64,000 bases of DNA from Fremontodendron californicum (Eukaryota; Streptophyta; Magnoliopsida; Malvales; Malvaceae). The position numbers and the translations under genes were made by a program. Below, piece by piece: positions 45,425 through 56,790 of the stretch. Under the pieces are notes generated by a model. It did not search any database. It saw nothing but the letters and a program-made list of their open reading frames with translations, and was not told where the DNA came from. The number at the start of each line of letters is the position of its first letter. The stretch's first letter is position 1. The stretch lies in assembly GCA_030761205.1 (NCBI GenBank), contig JAULJL010000029.1, forward strand, positions 3,169,501 to 3,233,500, in the 5' to 3' direction.

Positions 45425-46072
45425 ATGGAAAGTACTTCGTCCCAACGCATTAAAAAAATTTGTGTCTTTGGAGGTGCTTATCCAGGGAAAAATAACATAT
45501 TCGCTGATGAAGCCATAAGAGTTGGAGTAATACTTGCCCAACAAAAGATCCAGTTGATTTATGGAGGCGGTAGTACGGGTTTAATGGGAGCAGTCGCTAC
45601 AGCAGCACACATCGGAGGAAGTCCAGTTCTAGGAATCGTGCCAAAACTATTCACAAGTTTTTGTGGACCTACCGTGGGTAAGGAAATACAAGTCTGGAGT
45701 ATCCCTGAACGGATAACAATCATGTACCATTCTGCCGATGCATTCATTGCTTTACCAGGAGGTCTGGGTACATTGGAAGAAATAGCTTGCGTGGCTTCTT
45801 GGTCATCTTTGGTCACAAATAAGAAACCCATTGGTTTGCTTAATATTAATGGTTATTTTAGTAATTTGCTTTCATATTTAGATAATGCTGTGGATAATGG
45901 ATTCATGTTTTCAGAGGCAAGGAGAACCATAATTTCTGCTACAACCATTGAAGATTTACTCAAAAAGCTCCAAGCTTATGAGTGTTTATCTGCTACGGTT
46001 GTTTCGCAAACGCTCGGAAAAAGAAAAAGAGATATGGACGAGCAAGGAGTGGACTGCACTTTGTCTTTGTGA
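45425..46072 (+). CDS. LOG: LOG-family cytokinin-activating enzyme (element B cargo)
   Basis: 215 residues, intact and intronless, with the same motifs as A (GGGSTGLMG, ER, PGGLGTLEE, GKRKR). Reading against A I find five amino-acid changes (Ala63 to Ile, Val71 to Ile, Asp78 to Ser, Asn146 to Ser, Thr190 to Ala) and two silent changes. None touches the active-site motifs. The spacer in front has a single 123-base unit and keeps TCTTTCAG|G (45403). Confidence 0.9.
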   Translation: MESTSSQRIKKICVFGGAYPGKNNIFADEAIRVGVILAQQKIQLIYGGGSTGLMGAVATAAHIGGSPVLGIVPKLFTSFCGPTVGKEIQVWSIPERITIMYHSADAFIALPGGLGTLEEIACVASWSSLVTNKKPIGLLNINGYFSNLLSYLDNAVDNGFMFSEARRTIISATTIEDLLKKLQAYECLSATVVSQTLGKRKRDMDEQGVDCTLSL

Positions 46073-48064
46073 CATTATCTAACATTTTGTTTGTTGTGTC
46101 TCAGTTATAATAAGTGGTTAGCAACCTCTGCAGGTAATATCTCCTAAATTCTACCTTTAAAATTTGACATTGGGGACAATGTCATATTTTAGTAGGGGGT
46201 AAGAGACATATTTTGCTAATTTAAAAAAAAAAAAAAAGTTTGTTGTATTTTAAGCAATTTAGAAGTATTCATTCTGAACAAGGTCTGAGTAAGGGAGACT
46301 TGAGACATACCTTGTCAGTTTGATTTTAATCTTTTTATGTTTACTTGTTAATTTTTGTTTAGTATTTTAGGATTATTTAGGTTGCATGAGTTTGTTTCGT
46401 TTTGAGTCTTAGTTGTTCCTATTCTTATGTTATTAGTTCTTTTCTCTTACACATGATTCTTTCATTTGGGTTAATAGACTTACATTGAGGACAATGTAAG
46501 AATTAAGTGTGGGGGGAATGATTTAGGATTTCGTTTATTTTTGTCTACTATTTTTTTTATGAGTCTTTATTATTATTATTATTATTTTTTTAGTGTGTTT
46601 TAGTTCCTTTTTAATACAATGATGAGATATGAATTGCATAAGTCTAAAACAGATTTATTAGTGAGAAGATTTTCATGAGAATTGAGCTTGATGTCAACCT
46701 TTTTATGAGCCAATGTTAATATGATATGTTGATTGAGAAAGAAGCATGTTTAGACTTAATCTGACTTGTATAATCATCCTTGTGAGTTTTTGAGCCTATA
46801 ATGATTGATGCATTATACAAATCAATCTAATTTATTTCTTGAGTGCTCTTATGATTACATGATTCTCTAGAACTTGCTTTAAACCGTTTGAGACTATATT
46901 GATACATGTGACAACATGAATATGATAGAGGCATTAGGATTTTTAGCCAGGGCCAAACAGCCATCCCTTATTGATGTTCCAAGAGAACACACCCTTAGTG
47001 AACCAATTTGAGCCTACATTGAATAAGCTATCTCTTTGGTAACCATAACTTGTCCCTAACCTAAATATACTTATATCTTTACCTTTGTTCCAAAGATGAA
47101 TTAGCATGTTTTGAGACAAGTTGCAAAGACAAGGAAGATCTATTAAAAATTTGGGTTAGAAACAAGAAATAAGTGTGGGGGGAAAAGAAAAGAAAAGTCA
47201 AGAGAAAAAGAAATGGAATACTGGAAAATACATTCCTATGTAAATATATATATATATATATATATGAATCATCTCTTGAATTTGTGGAAAAAGAAAAAGA
47301 TGTTACAAAGTTGTTTAGAATGAAGAAAAGGCCCAACATGAATATCCGGCCTAGGTGACTATGTACTTGTAAAGAGTTTTGATAAGTTTGTTTGTATGAT
47401 CTTATTATGTCTCTAAACTTTATGAACTCTTTGGAACCTTTGTGATATCTTTATCCTTTTGTTCTTCAACCACATTACAAACCCCTTGGCCCCATTACAA
47501 CCTTCATTAAAGAACTCTTGATTCATGAAGTTGTATGATCTAAATAGTGGAGAATAGGTGGACAAGCAAGAATATGGTAGAACTGTTTTCATGATATTGA
47601 TTGAGTGTAAACACTTCACCACTACTTTAAAGAGTGAAAATCATGAGGGTATCCCATGTGAGAAGTTGAGATTAAATTTGAACATACACTATTTTGATTG
47701 AGATATGTTATGCTAATATTGGCTTAACTCAAACAATTTACATTCAAGCATGATTTTTTGTGAAATTTTTTAAGCTATTGATTAGTTTATAAGACTTGTT
47801 CAAAGATTGTCTCTAATTTGTATTGAAAGGATTAGGAGTAAATATTTTTAGTATATGTAGTTTATTTATATTTTAGTTTTTCAATGTTTGTGGGTATCGT
47901 TCTAGTAAACCCTCACGAGACTAAACTCGTCCACTAGGGACACCTAGGGGTTTAAAGGCTTGTGTCACATGCTAAGTGCCACCGTGATTTCCTACGAAAA
48001 TGGATTAGATTATATTTTCTTATTTTATTTTTATTGAGTCGTTGCTAGGGACTAGCAACAATCT
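46073..48064 (+). other. Element B 3' untranslated internal region
   Basis: No gene. Same order as in A but with one copy of the acaaggtctgag motif (46261-46323), a single D-like hairpin/PPT-like module (about 46479-46517), another G-run near 47171 and a (ta)n microsatellite at about 47244-47264. Confidence 0.72.
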
Positions 48065-48077
48065 AAGTGTGGGGGTG
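48065..48077 (+). promoter_or_regulatory. Polypurine tract of element B
   Basis: AAGTGTGGGGGTG before TGATAACTCG. Confidence 0.88.
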
Positions 48078-49982
48078 TGATAACTCGTATAATTATATAG
48101 TTTTTAGTTATGTTTTATTATTGTTTTGTGTCAAATACGAGTTATTATTGTTTAGTCTAATTGTGTTTATGATCTTTTATATTTTTATGTATTTTGGTCT
48201 TTTTCACAAGTTTCTTTGAGTGATTTCAGATTACTAGAATTAAGGGCAAATCCAGTTCAGTTCCAGTTCCGACACCTTTTGCGATATCAGCTATATCTCG
48301 CGTTTCACTGAAGCAATAAGGCTGAAATTGGTAGCCGTGCAAAGCTAAGAGGCATATCTATCTTTTTCATGTTTTACACTTCTTGAAACGGAGTCGTTTT
48401 CCCTAGCGAAATCGACCATCAAGTTGGCTGATGTGCAATGACGTCTGTGCTGACCTGTTTTCGGATTTTGCCCATATCTTCTTATCCACATCAGAAAATG
48501 AGCTGATTCCAACGGCTATGGATCTGTAACTGATAGGGTAACATTTTTCTAGAAGACCATGTGATCAGATAATGCCTCCAAAATTGACAAAATCGACCAT
48601 CAAGTTGGCTGATCAAAATCGTCATATATGACGAAAATTGTTAGAAAAATGCACCCACCTATTATACCTACCTTTGAAATTTGTAAAGCTTGTCTCTTGT
48701 CATTTAGCCCTCCAAAATGTGTATAAATAGAGGGCCTTGGATGATTGTAAGGGATCATATTGTACATAGGTAGGATATTAGCCATTTTAATAAAATTCTC
48801 TAAGTTTTCTTCTTCTTTCTTTTCTCTAGTTTTCTTTCTTTTCTCTAGTTTTCTTTTTCTTTAGAGAGAGCAAGAGGTTGGATAATTAATATTCTTCCTC
48901 TTCTTCTTTCTTTCTTTTATTTTCTTCTTAGATTTTCTTTAATTTTATGTTTATGTTTATAATGCCTATGCTAGGCTAAACTTCTATTTGGTTAAGGGTG
49001 ATTTCAAAGCCCTAGACATGTTTTATGATTGATTTTCAGATTCTATCTATCATTAATTTTCTATCAAAGTTGCTTATGTTCTTCTACAAGAATTGTTCAT
49101 GATGTTGTCTTGATTTGTTTAGGTGTACAACTAGATAGATCTTGATAATTATCTATTGCTAGTTTAGGAGTCTTGATCCGTGTAATTGTCTTGATTTCCT
49201 ATTCATAAGTGGCAATTTGTGATTAATGATTATGGTCAAGTTTTCAATAATTGCAAAGTGGAACATAACCTAAGTTGAACAATCCGAGCTTATGTGTTTG
49301 TTGCTTAGATCAACCTATCTTTCTCATCATAAAGCTGCCATTAAATTGAATTTAGAGAGCTTATTCTAGGTTGTTCAATGGTTAGAGATTAAATAGACAG
49401 CTTGTTCTATTTAACGACAAACTAAGGAAAGATTGGGATAACAGAGCTTGTTGTTATCTACGGTTGTTAACTTTGATAGTTGGTTGATATTGATAGATCT
49501 GAAATTGATTCTTAATGATGTCTAGTGGTGGAGAATGAAACCTTAACCATATTTTTCATATTTGATTCTTCTTACTTACTTGTTTTCTTACTTTTCTAGT
49601 TTGCTTATTTTTAAAAGTATATTTATTTTTATTGGCTGGTTATACCGCCTAATTTATATATTAACTTTGTTTTACTTTTATTGGCTGGTTATACCGCCTA
49701 ATTTAGTATATATATTTTTATTGCCTGGTTATACCGCCTAATTTAGTATATATATTTTTATTGGCTGGTTATACCGCCTTGCATCTTTTTCTTATTATTT
49801 ACTTTAGTTTAAATCTGGCTTCAAAAACCCCTTTTCTTTTATTGTTCTTGAATTTAAGTTTTAAACTATTAACTTATAAACTAAAACCCAATCCCTGAGG
49901 ACTCGACCCTTGCTAACTACTATACTTACAATTGATCTTTTTAGTGCAAGGTTAAATAAGATACACTCTTTTGGGTGCATCA
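48078..49982 (+). repeat. Element B 3' LTR
   Basis: 1905 bp, TATA box at 48722-48729, ends GGGTGCATCA at 49982. The TSD AGGAT follows and the element E protease resumes. Confidence 0.94.
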
Positions 49983-49987
49983 AGGAT

Positions 49988-50555
49988 TACTTGGTGTGTG
50001 TTAACGGGGAAGAGGATTTGTTGGTAACCAAGTCCCCAACCACGCCTTATGTCGAAGCAGCTGATGAAGCATTGGAGTGTTCTTTCAGATCGTTTGAATT
50101 CATCAATGCAACATATGTTGGTGAAGGGTCAAAAGTGCCTGCTCCGCGTTTTTCTCGAACTGTTAGCATGTTGTTCAAGCAGACTATTGGGATGGGTTGG
50201 CGAGTTGGTTCTGGATTGGGGAAGCATCTTCAAGGGACAGGGAGATGCCAGAAATACAAGAAAACAGAGAAAGGTTTGGGCTAGGTTAAAGGCCAACCAG
50301 GAGGGATTGGGAGATGGTCGGGTTTGAGAAGAGGAATAAAAGATTGACTCGTGTGAAAGGGTACGAGTGGGAAACGAGGAAGATGGTCTTTCCTCATCTT
50401 TATTCCACTTTTCGTTTGGGGGGATGTATTTATCCTGATGCACCTACACCAAATTTAGAAGCAGCATTTTATGAGCTTTCTATACAAATGGTAGAGAAAG
50501 CAGGAGTGAAGTCTGATGATGAAAGAAGAGTTGTTGGTGTACCCATGCTCACCTG
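49988..50555 (+). pseudogene. Element E protease tail and G-patch-like region, right of element B
   Basis: It continues the frame broken at 31460 (VCVNGEEDLLV, ALECSFRSFEFINATYV). A G-patch-like motif GMGWRVGSGLGKHLQG follows near 50197. The frame ends at 50284, and the continuation (MVGFEKRNKRLTRVKGYEW, LGGCIYPDAPTPNLEAAFYE) is in another frame to 50556. G-patch modules after protease are common in Ogre/Tat elements and are thought to bind RNA or RNA-processing factors. The frame break is a lesion or a missed junction. Confidence 0.75.
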
Positions 50556-50885
50556 AAATGGAATTGGGTAATTGGAAAGTGACGAAGCTGCCGGTTATCC
50601 TTGAATCTCATAAAATGTAATGCAGTGAGTCAAGTCCCTAGTTGCTCATGCCCAAGGGCATTAGGGATGGTCTTTTATGTATGGGCTAGATTATTTCTTA
50701 TTATTTTAATAAAATAGGAACAAGATGCATTTTCATTCCCTCTTTCATTCATGGTTGTCATTTTTCTTTTCTTTCGTTGTTGCCATTCTTTTCTCGTATA
50801 CCAATATATATTCTTTCGATTCCATTCAATTTCAGGATTCCAAGTAATGAATACAAAGGCAATCTTAATAATAATGTGGGATTCG
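50556..50885 (+). other. Intron-like spacer of element E before the assembly gap
   Basis: No gene. Ogre elements carry an intron between the protease and RT reading frames. Here a pyrimidine-rich run ends in ATTTCAG|G (about 50835), which fits its 3' splice site, but the RT that should follow is lost in the N run. Confidence 0.45.
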
Positions 50886-51085
50886 NNNNNNNNNNNNNNN
50901 NNNNNNNNNNNNNNNNNNNNNNNNNNNNNNNNNNNNNNNNNNNNNNNNNNNNNNNNNNNNNNNNNNNNNNNNNNNNNNNNNNNNNNNNNNNNNNNNNNNN
51001 NNNNNNNNNNNNNNNNNNNNNNNNNNNNNNNNNNNNNNNNNNNNNNNNNNNNNNNNNNNNNNNNNNNNNNNNNNNNNNNNNNNNN
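50886..51085. other. Assembly gap of 200 N
   Basis: The N run has exactly 200 positions, a conventional size for a gap of unknown length. Sequences on its two sides belong to different elements, so true distance and even adjacency are uncertain. Confidence 0.99.
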
Positions 51086-52141
51086 AGAGGTTGGATAATT
51101 AATATTCTTCCTCTTCTTCTTTCTTTCTTTTATTTTCTTCTTAGATTTTCTTTAATTTTATGTTTATGTTTACAATGCCTATGCTAGGCTAAACTTCTAT
51201 TTGGTTAAGGGTGATTTCAAAGCCCTAGACATGTTTTGTGATTGATTTTCAGATTCTATCTATCATTAATTTTCTATCAAAGTTGCTTATGTTCTTCTAC
51301 AAGAATTGTTCATGATGTTGTCTAGATTTATTTAGGTGTACAACTAGATAGATCTTGATAATTATCTATTGCTAGTTTAGGAGTCTTGATCCGTGTAATT
51401 GTCTTGATTTCCTATTCATAAGTGGCAATTTGTGATTAATGATTATGGTCGAGTTTTCAATAATTGCAAAGTGGAACATAACCTAAGTTGAACAATCCGA
51501 GCTTATGTGTTTGTTGCTTAGATCAACCTATCTTTCTCATCATAAAGCTGCCATTAAATTGAATTTAGAGAGCTTATTCTAGGTTGTTTAATGGTTAGAG
51601 ATTAAATAGAGAGCTTGTTCTATTTAACGACAAACTAAGGAAAGATTGGGGTAACAGAGCTTGTTGTTATCTACGGTTGTTAACTTTGATAGTTGGTTGA
51701 TATTGATAGATCTGAAATTGATTCTTAATGATGTCTAGTGGTGGAGAATGAAACCTTAACCATATTTTTCATATTTGATTCTTCTTACTTATTTGTTTTC
51801 TTACTTTTAGTTTGCTTATTTTTTATATTTATTTTTATTGGCTGGTTATACCGCCTAATTTAGTATATATATTTTTATTGGCTGGTTATACCGCCTAATT
51901 TAGTATATATATTTTTATTGGCTGGTTATACCGCCTTGCATCTTATTCTTATTATTTACTTTAGTTTAAATCTGGCTTCAAAAACCCCTTTTCTTTTATT
52001 TTTTCTTTGAACGTAAGTTATAAACTAATAACTCATAGATTAAAACCCAATCCCTGAGGACTCGACCCTTGCTAATCATTATACTTACAATTGATCTTTT
52101 TAGTGCAAGGTTAAATAAGATACACTCTTTTGGGTGCATCA
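51086..52141 (+). repeat. T-family LTR, 3' part, truncated by the gap
   Basis: It enters at agaggttggataatt and runs to GGGTGCATCA at 52141, but is not followed by a PBS. Confidence 0.88.
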
Positions 52142-52465
52142 TTTGTATATTAACTTTGTTTTATTTTTATTGGCTGGTTATACCGCCTAATTTAGTATAT
52201 ATATTGGCTGGTTATACCGCCTAATTTAGTATATATATTTTTATTGGCTGGTTATACCGCCTTGCATCTTATTCTTATTATTTACTTTAGTTTAAATCTG
52301 GCTTCAAAAACCCCTTTTCTTTTATTGTTCTTGAATTTAAGTTTTAAACTATTAACTTATAAACTAAAACCCAATCCCTGAGGACTCGACCCTTGCTAAC
52401 TACTATACTTACAATTTATCTTTTTAGTGCAAGGTTAAATAAGATACACTCTTTTGGGTGTATCA
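52142..52465 (+). repeat. Second partial T-family LTR tail
   Basis: A further 324 bases of LTR 3' end (starting tttgtatattaac, with three ggctggttataccgcc units), ending GGGTGTATCA. It is fused head to tail to the preceding LTR by deletion. Confidence 0.82.
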
Positions 52466-54372
52466 AGTTGTATTGAAAGAGAACTAGACTCGGTTTTCTT
52501 ACCTTGTGTCTATTTGATTTTGCTCGAGGACTAGCAAAAGACTAAGTGTGGGGGAATTTGATAAGTGCTTAATTTCATACATTTTCCTATTTAATTTCTT
52601 TATACTTTGTGCTTTGATTCTTACTTCCTTGACATTTTACTAGGTTTTTATGCTTTGTAGGTATTTTGGAGGAGATGAAGTCAAAACATGTCAATTAGGA
52701 TGTTAAAAGAGCTTACAAAATCACAATCACAAGATGGAAAAAGAGTTGTGAGTCAAAAAGATCAAATTCTTGGTGCAAAGCAAGAAGACAGATTTGACCT
52801 CCGGAGCTTGTTGCAAAGAAAACATGATGTTAGACTCTTTATTCGAAGAAACATCCTTCTTGACTTTTCAAGATCACTTGATTACCTTTCCAATGGTTGG
52901 TCATGGGCCTAAATCGGATAAGAAATGGTCATCCAAATCGGCATTGGAATATCTCTCTAAAAACCCTAGTGGCAGAAAAAACCCTAGCCGCAAATCACAT
53001 CTTTTTCTTAATACCTTAGCTGACATTTATGTTTATCCTTGTCAAAAAAGTATTAGTGGCTGTCAACTTGCATTAATTGCATTAATTGCAAGTATCTTTC
53101 CTTAAAGCTAATCCTAGTCAAAGTAGGAGAATTAAGTCAGCCAAGACTTTCCTTCCTTACACTTACTTTGGCTGCAAGAATATAATCTCTCTTCATTAAA
53201 GAGTGCTTTGACTAAAACTTTCCTACTTTATTCAAACTTGGCCAAGGCTTATATCTTTCCTTAAAACACAAAAGTCAGCCACTTTTCCTTAACTTTAGCC
53301 ACAAGTCAGCATTTATTGAAGGGAGAGAGCTGAAATTCACTTGTTTGATGCCCTAGCTATTGCCTATAAATAGAGACCAAGGGGGCATACGAAATTGACA
53401 CTTCCCCAAGCATCAAGTTCTGATTTCTTCTTTGTTTCTTTGTTTTTGAGAGTGCAAGAGGCTGGATAATTAATATTCTTCTTCTTCTTCTTTCTTTCTT
53501 TTATTTTCTTCTTAGATTCTCTTTAATTTTATGTTTATGTTTACAATGCCTATGCTAGGCTAAACTTTTATTTGGTTAAGGGTGATTTCAAAACCCTAAA
53601 CATGTTATGTAATTAATATTCAGAATCTATCTATCATTGTTTTCTATCAAAGTTGCTTATGTTCTTCTATTAAAATTGTTCATGATGATGTTTTGATTTG
53701 TTTAGGTGGCCAACTAGATAAATCTTGATAATTGTCTAATGCTAGTTTAGGAGTCTTGATCCGTGTAATTGTCTTGATTTCCTATTCATAAGTAGCAATT
53801 TGTGATTAATGATTATGGTCAAGTTTTCAATAATTGCAAAGTGGAACATAACCTAAGTTGAACAATCCGAGCTTACGTGCTTGTTGCTTAGATCAACCTA
53901 TCTTTCTCATCATAAAGCTGCTATTAAATTGAACTTAGAGAGCTTATTCTAGGTTGATTGATAGTTAGAGATTAAATAGAGAGCTTGTTCTATTTAACGA
54001 CAAACTAAGGAAAGATTGGGGTAACAGAGCTTGTTGTTATCTACGGTTGTTAACTTTGATAGCTAATTAATGTTGATAGATATGAAATTGATTCTTAATG
54101 ATGTCTAGTGGTGGAGAATGAAACCTTAACATATTTTTCATATTTGATTCTTCTTAATTACTTGTTTTCTCATTCTTATTGTTAACTTTAGTTTAAATCT
54201 GATTTCAAAATCCCTTTTACTTTTGTTTACTTGTTTTTAAGTGATAAACTATTAACTTATAAATTAAAACCCAATCCCTGAGGACTCGACCCTTGCTAAT
54301 CACTATACTCTACAATTGATTTTTTTTTTTTAAGTGCAAGGTTAAATAAGATACACTCTTTTGAGTGCATCA
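52466..54372 (+). mobile_element. Element K: 3' end of a C-type element (internal tail, PPT and LTR)
   Basis: 52466-52543 matches the reverse of C near 4390-4460. The PPT AAGTGTGGGGGAATT is at 52544-52558, and a full C-type LTR of 1814 bp is at 52559-54372 (ends GAGTGCATCA). All coding sequence is deleted. Confidence 0.85.
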
Positions 54373-55448
54373 ATAAGAGTGACAAAAGGTGAGAATAGAT
54401 TGAAATTCAGGTTCGTGTACACACCTTCTTATAATCTGATCGAAGCAATGCTTCCAAAGGTAAGGATCATCCCATATGTAGTATTTGGCATCACTCTTGA
54501 TCTTATTTCTTTGAGCTTGTGTCAACTCTTGTGGCAACTTCTTGGTAACTAAGTAATTAACAATATCGGCATACCAAGGAGTTGTTGTACTTATAAAAAG
54601 AAGTTGCTCATCTGGAAAGTTCTCATTCAAAGGTAGTGCATCCTCTTCATGCACTAAACGGCTAAGATGGTCCGCAACCAAGTTGTCACAACCTCTCTTA
54701 TCTTTTATCTCCAAATCAAACTCTTGTAAGAGAAGTATCCATCTAATCAACCTTGGTTTGGCCTCCTTCTTAGTGAGTAAGTATCTAAGGGCTGCATGGT
54801 CAGAAAATACAATTACTTTAGTACCAATTAAATAAGATCGAAATTTTTCTAAAGCAAATACAACAGCCAAAAGTTCTTTTTCAGTAGTGGAATAGTTTAA
54901 TTGAGCATCATTAAGAGTTCGGGAGGCATAATAAATGGCATGTGAGGCTTTGCCAACCCGTTGGTCCAAAACAGCTCCAATGGCATAGTCACTAGCATCA
55001 ACATGATTTCAAAAGGTACATTCCAATCTGGTGGTTGCATGATAGGAGCTGATGTCAAGAGTCCCTTCAATGTTTGAAACACCTCTTTGCATTTATCATC
55101 AAAGTGGAAAACCAGATCTTTTTGTACTAGCTTGCAAAGAGGTAATGTGATCTTTGACAAGTCTTTGATAAATCTCCTATAGAAACCTGCATGTCCAAGA
55201 AAAGAACGAACCTCTCTCACATTTGTGGGAGGTGGTAAAGAATGCATAATATCTATTTTAGATTTATCAAACCTCTATCCCTCTAGAAGAAATAACATGG
55301 CCCAAAACTATTCCTTGTTCTACCATAAAGTGACATTTTTCCCAATTCAAAACAAGGTTAGTTTCCATGAACCTTTCAAGTACAAGTGTAAGGTTCTCTA
55401 GACATCTATCAAAAGAATCACCATAGACACTAAAATCATCCATAAACA
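54373..55448 (-). pseudogene. Pol fragment (RT end, RNase H, integrase start) of a C-type element
   Basis: It aligns with C 7080-8157 in the same orientation. It includes the RT motif FMDDFSVYGDSFDRC at the right end, the primer-grip side RRFIKDLSK, RNase H (YASRTLNDAQLNYSTTEKELLAVVFALEKFRSYL spans 54830-54930) and the start of the integrase N-terminus. Single-base or two-base indels near 55002 and 55269 break it into three frames. The two stops that kill RNase H in C are absent here. It is bounded by the LTR of K and by a T-family LTR. Confidence 0.88.
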
Positions 55449-56370
55449 TGATAACTCGTATAATTATATAGTTTTTAATTATGTTTTATTATTGTTTTGT
55501 GTCAAATATGAGTTATTATTGTTTAGTCTAATTGTGTTTATGATCTTTTATATTTTTATGTAATTTGGTGTTTTTCACAAGTTTCTTTGAGTGATTTCAG
55601 ATTACTAGAATTAAGGGCAAATCCAGTTCAGTTCCAATTCCGACACCTTTTTCCATATCAGCTATATCTCGAGTTTCACTGAAGCAATAAGGCTGAAATT
55701 TTAACCGTGCAAAGTTAAGAGGCATATCTATCTTTTTCATGTTTTACACTTCTTGAAACGGAGTCGTTTTCCCTAGCGAAATCGACCATCAAGTTGGCTG
55801 ATGTACAATGACGTCTGTGCTGACCTCTTTTTGTATTTTTCCCATATCTTCTTATCCACATCAGCAAATGAGATGATTCCAACGGCTATGGATCAGTAAC
55901 TGATAGGGGAACATTTTCTAGAAGACCATGTGATCAGATCAGGCCTCCAAAATTGACAAAATCGACCATCAAGTTGGCTGATCAAAATTGTCATACAATA
56001 TGACGAAAATTGTTAGAAAAATGCACCCACCTATTATACCTACCTTTGAAATTTGTAAAGCTTGTCTCTTGTCATTTAGCCTTCCAAAATGTGTATAAAT
56101 AGAGGGCCTTGGATGATTGTAAGAGAGGGTAGATTGGTAGGAAATTAGCCATTGTAATAAAATTATCTAAGTTTTCTTCTTCTTTCTTTTCTCTAGTTTT
56201 CTTTTTCTTTATTTTCTTCTTCTTTCTTTCTTTTATTTCCTTCTTAGATTCTCTTTAATTTTATGTTTATGTTTACAATGCCTATGCTAGGCTAAACTTC
56301 TATTTGGTTAAGGGTGATTTCAAAGCCCTAGACATGTTTTGTGATTGATTTTCAGATTCTATCTATCATT
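55449..56370 (+). repeat. Truncated T-family LTR (first of a tandem pair)
   Basis: It starts TGATAACTCG after aaaca and keeps the TATA box at 56094-56101, but stops at 56370 (atctatcatt). A 16-base orphan segment (56371-56386) and internal sequence follow. Confidence 0.85.
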
Positions 56371-56790
56371 CGACATTCGTGTCTGACTATTTACATTCAA
56401 GTTTGAATATGCACTATTTTGATTGAAATATGTTATGTTAATATTGGCTTAACTCAAACTATTTACATTCAAGCAAGATTTTTTGTGCATTTCTTTAAGC
56501 TATTGATTAGTTTTTAAGACTTGTCCGATGATTATCTCTAATTTATATTGGAAGGATTAGTTATAATTATTATTTTTAGTTTTTCTTATGTTTTCAATGT
56601 TTGTGGGTATCGTCCTAGTAAACCCTCACGAGACTAAACTCGTCCACTAGGGACACCTAGGGGTTTAAAGGCTTGTGTCACATGCTAAGTGCCACCGTGA
56701 TTTCCTACGAAAATGGATTAGATTAGATTTTCTTATTTTATTTTTATTGAGTCGTTGCTAGGGACTAGCAACAATCTAAGTGTGGGGGTG
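56371..56790 (+). other. Internal 3' end of a deleted T-family element
   Basis: After the junction filler it matches the last 400 bases before the PPT of A and B. The PPT AAGTGTGGGGGTG is at 56778-56790. Gag, the Cys-rich gene and LOG of this unit are deleted. Confidence 0.82.

Larger units (their letters stand above)
31461..49982 (+). mobile_element. Element B: LOG-carrying non-autonomous retrotransposon (T family), with A nested in its 5' LTR
   Basis: The ends are TGATAACTCG and GGGTGCATCA, with the TSD AGGAT at 31456-31460 and 49983-49987. The 5' LTR is 31461-32673 plus 42200-42892 (1906 bp without A), the 3' LTR is 48078-49982 (1905 bp). The internal region is about 5.2 kb with an exact tRNA-Asp-type PBS, gag-like ORF, Cys-rich protein ORF, LOG ORF, a long 3' untranslated region and a PPT. 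It has no pol. It sits in the protease of element E. Confidence 0.93.
18325..50885 (+). mobile_element. Element E: Ogre-like (Tat lineage) retrotransposon, twice invaded and 3'-truncated by the gap
   Basis: The LTR starts TGTAGACACCAG, as in Ogre elements. A PBS matching tRNA-Arg, an extra ORF1 before gag, gag with an unusual CX2HX5HX4C knuckle, and a protease with a G-patch-like tail follow in order. RT, RNase H and integrase would lie beyond the N gap. Insertions at 24326-29243 (in gag) and 31461-49982 (in protease) carry clean TSDs (ATTGG and AGGAT), and E reads through when they are removed. ORF1, gag and protease all have stops or shifts, so E is old. Its invasion by B and A sets the order: E, then B, then A. 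Confidence 0.88.

Noticed and set aside
47244..47264. TA microsatellite in element B
   Set aside because: Ordinary simple repeat with no sign of function.
52688..53105. 74-118-codon ORFs in C-type LTRs (also at 3824, 12768, 25230, 25900)
   Set aside because: They differ in frame and length between LTR copies and show no domain. They are chance open frames in the U3 of the LTR.
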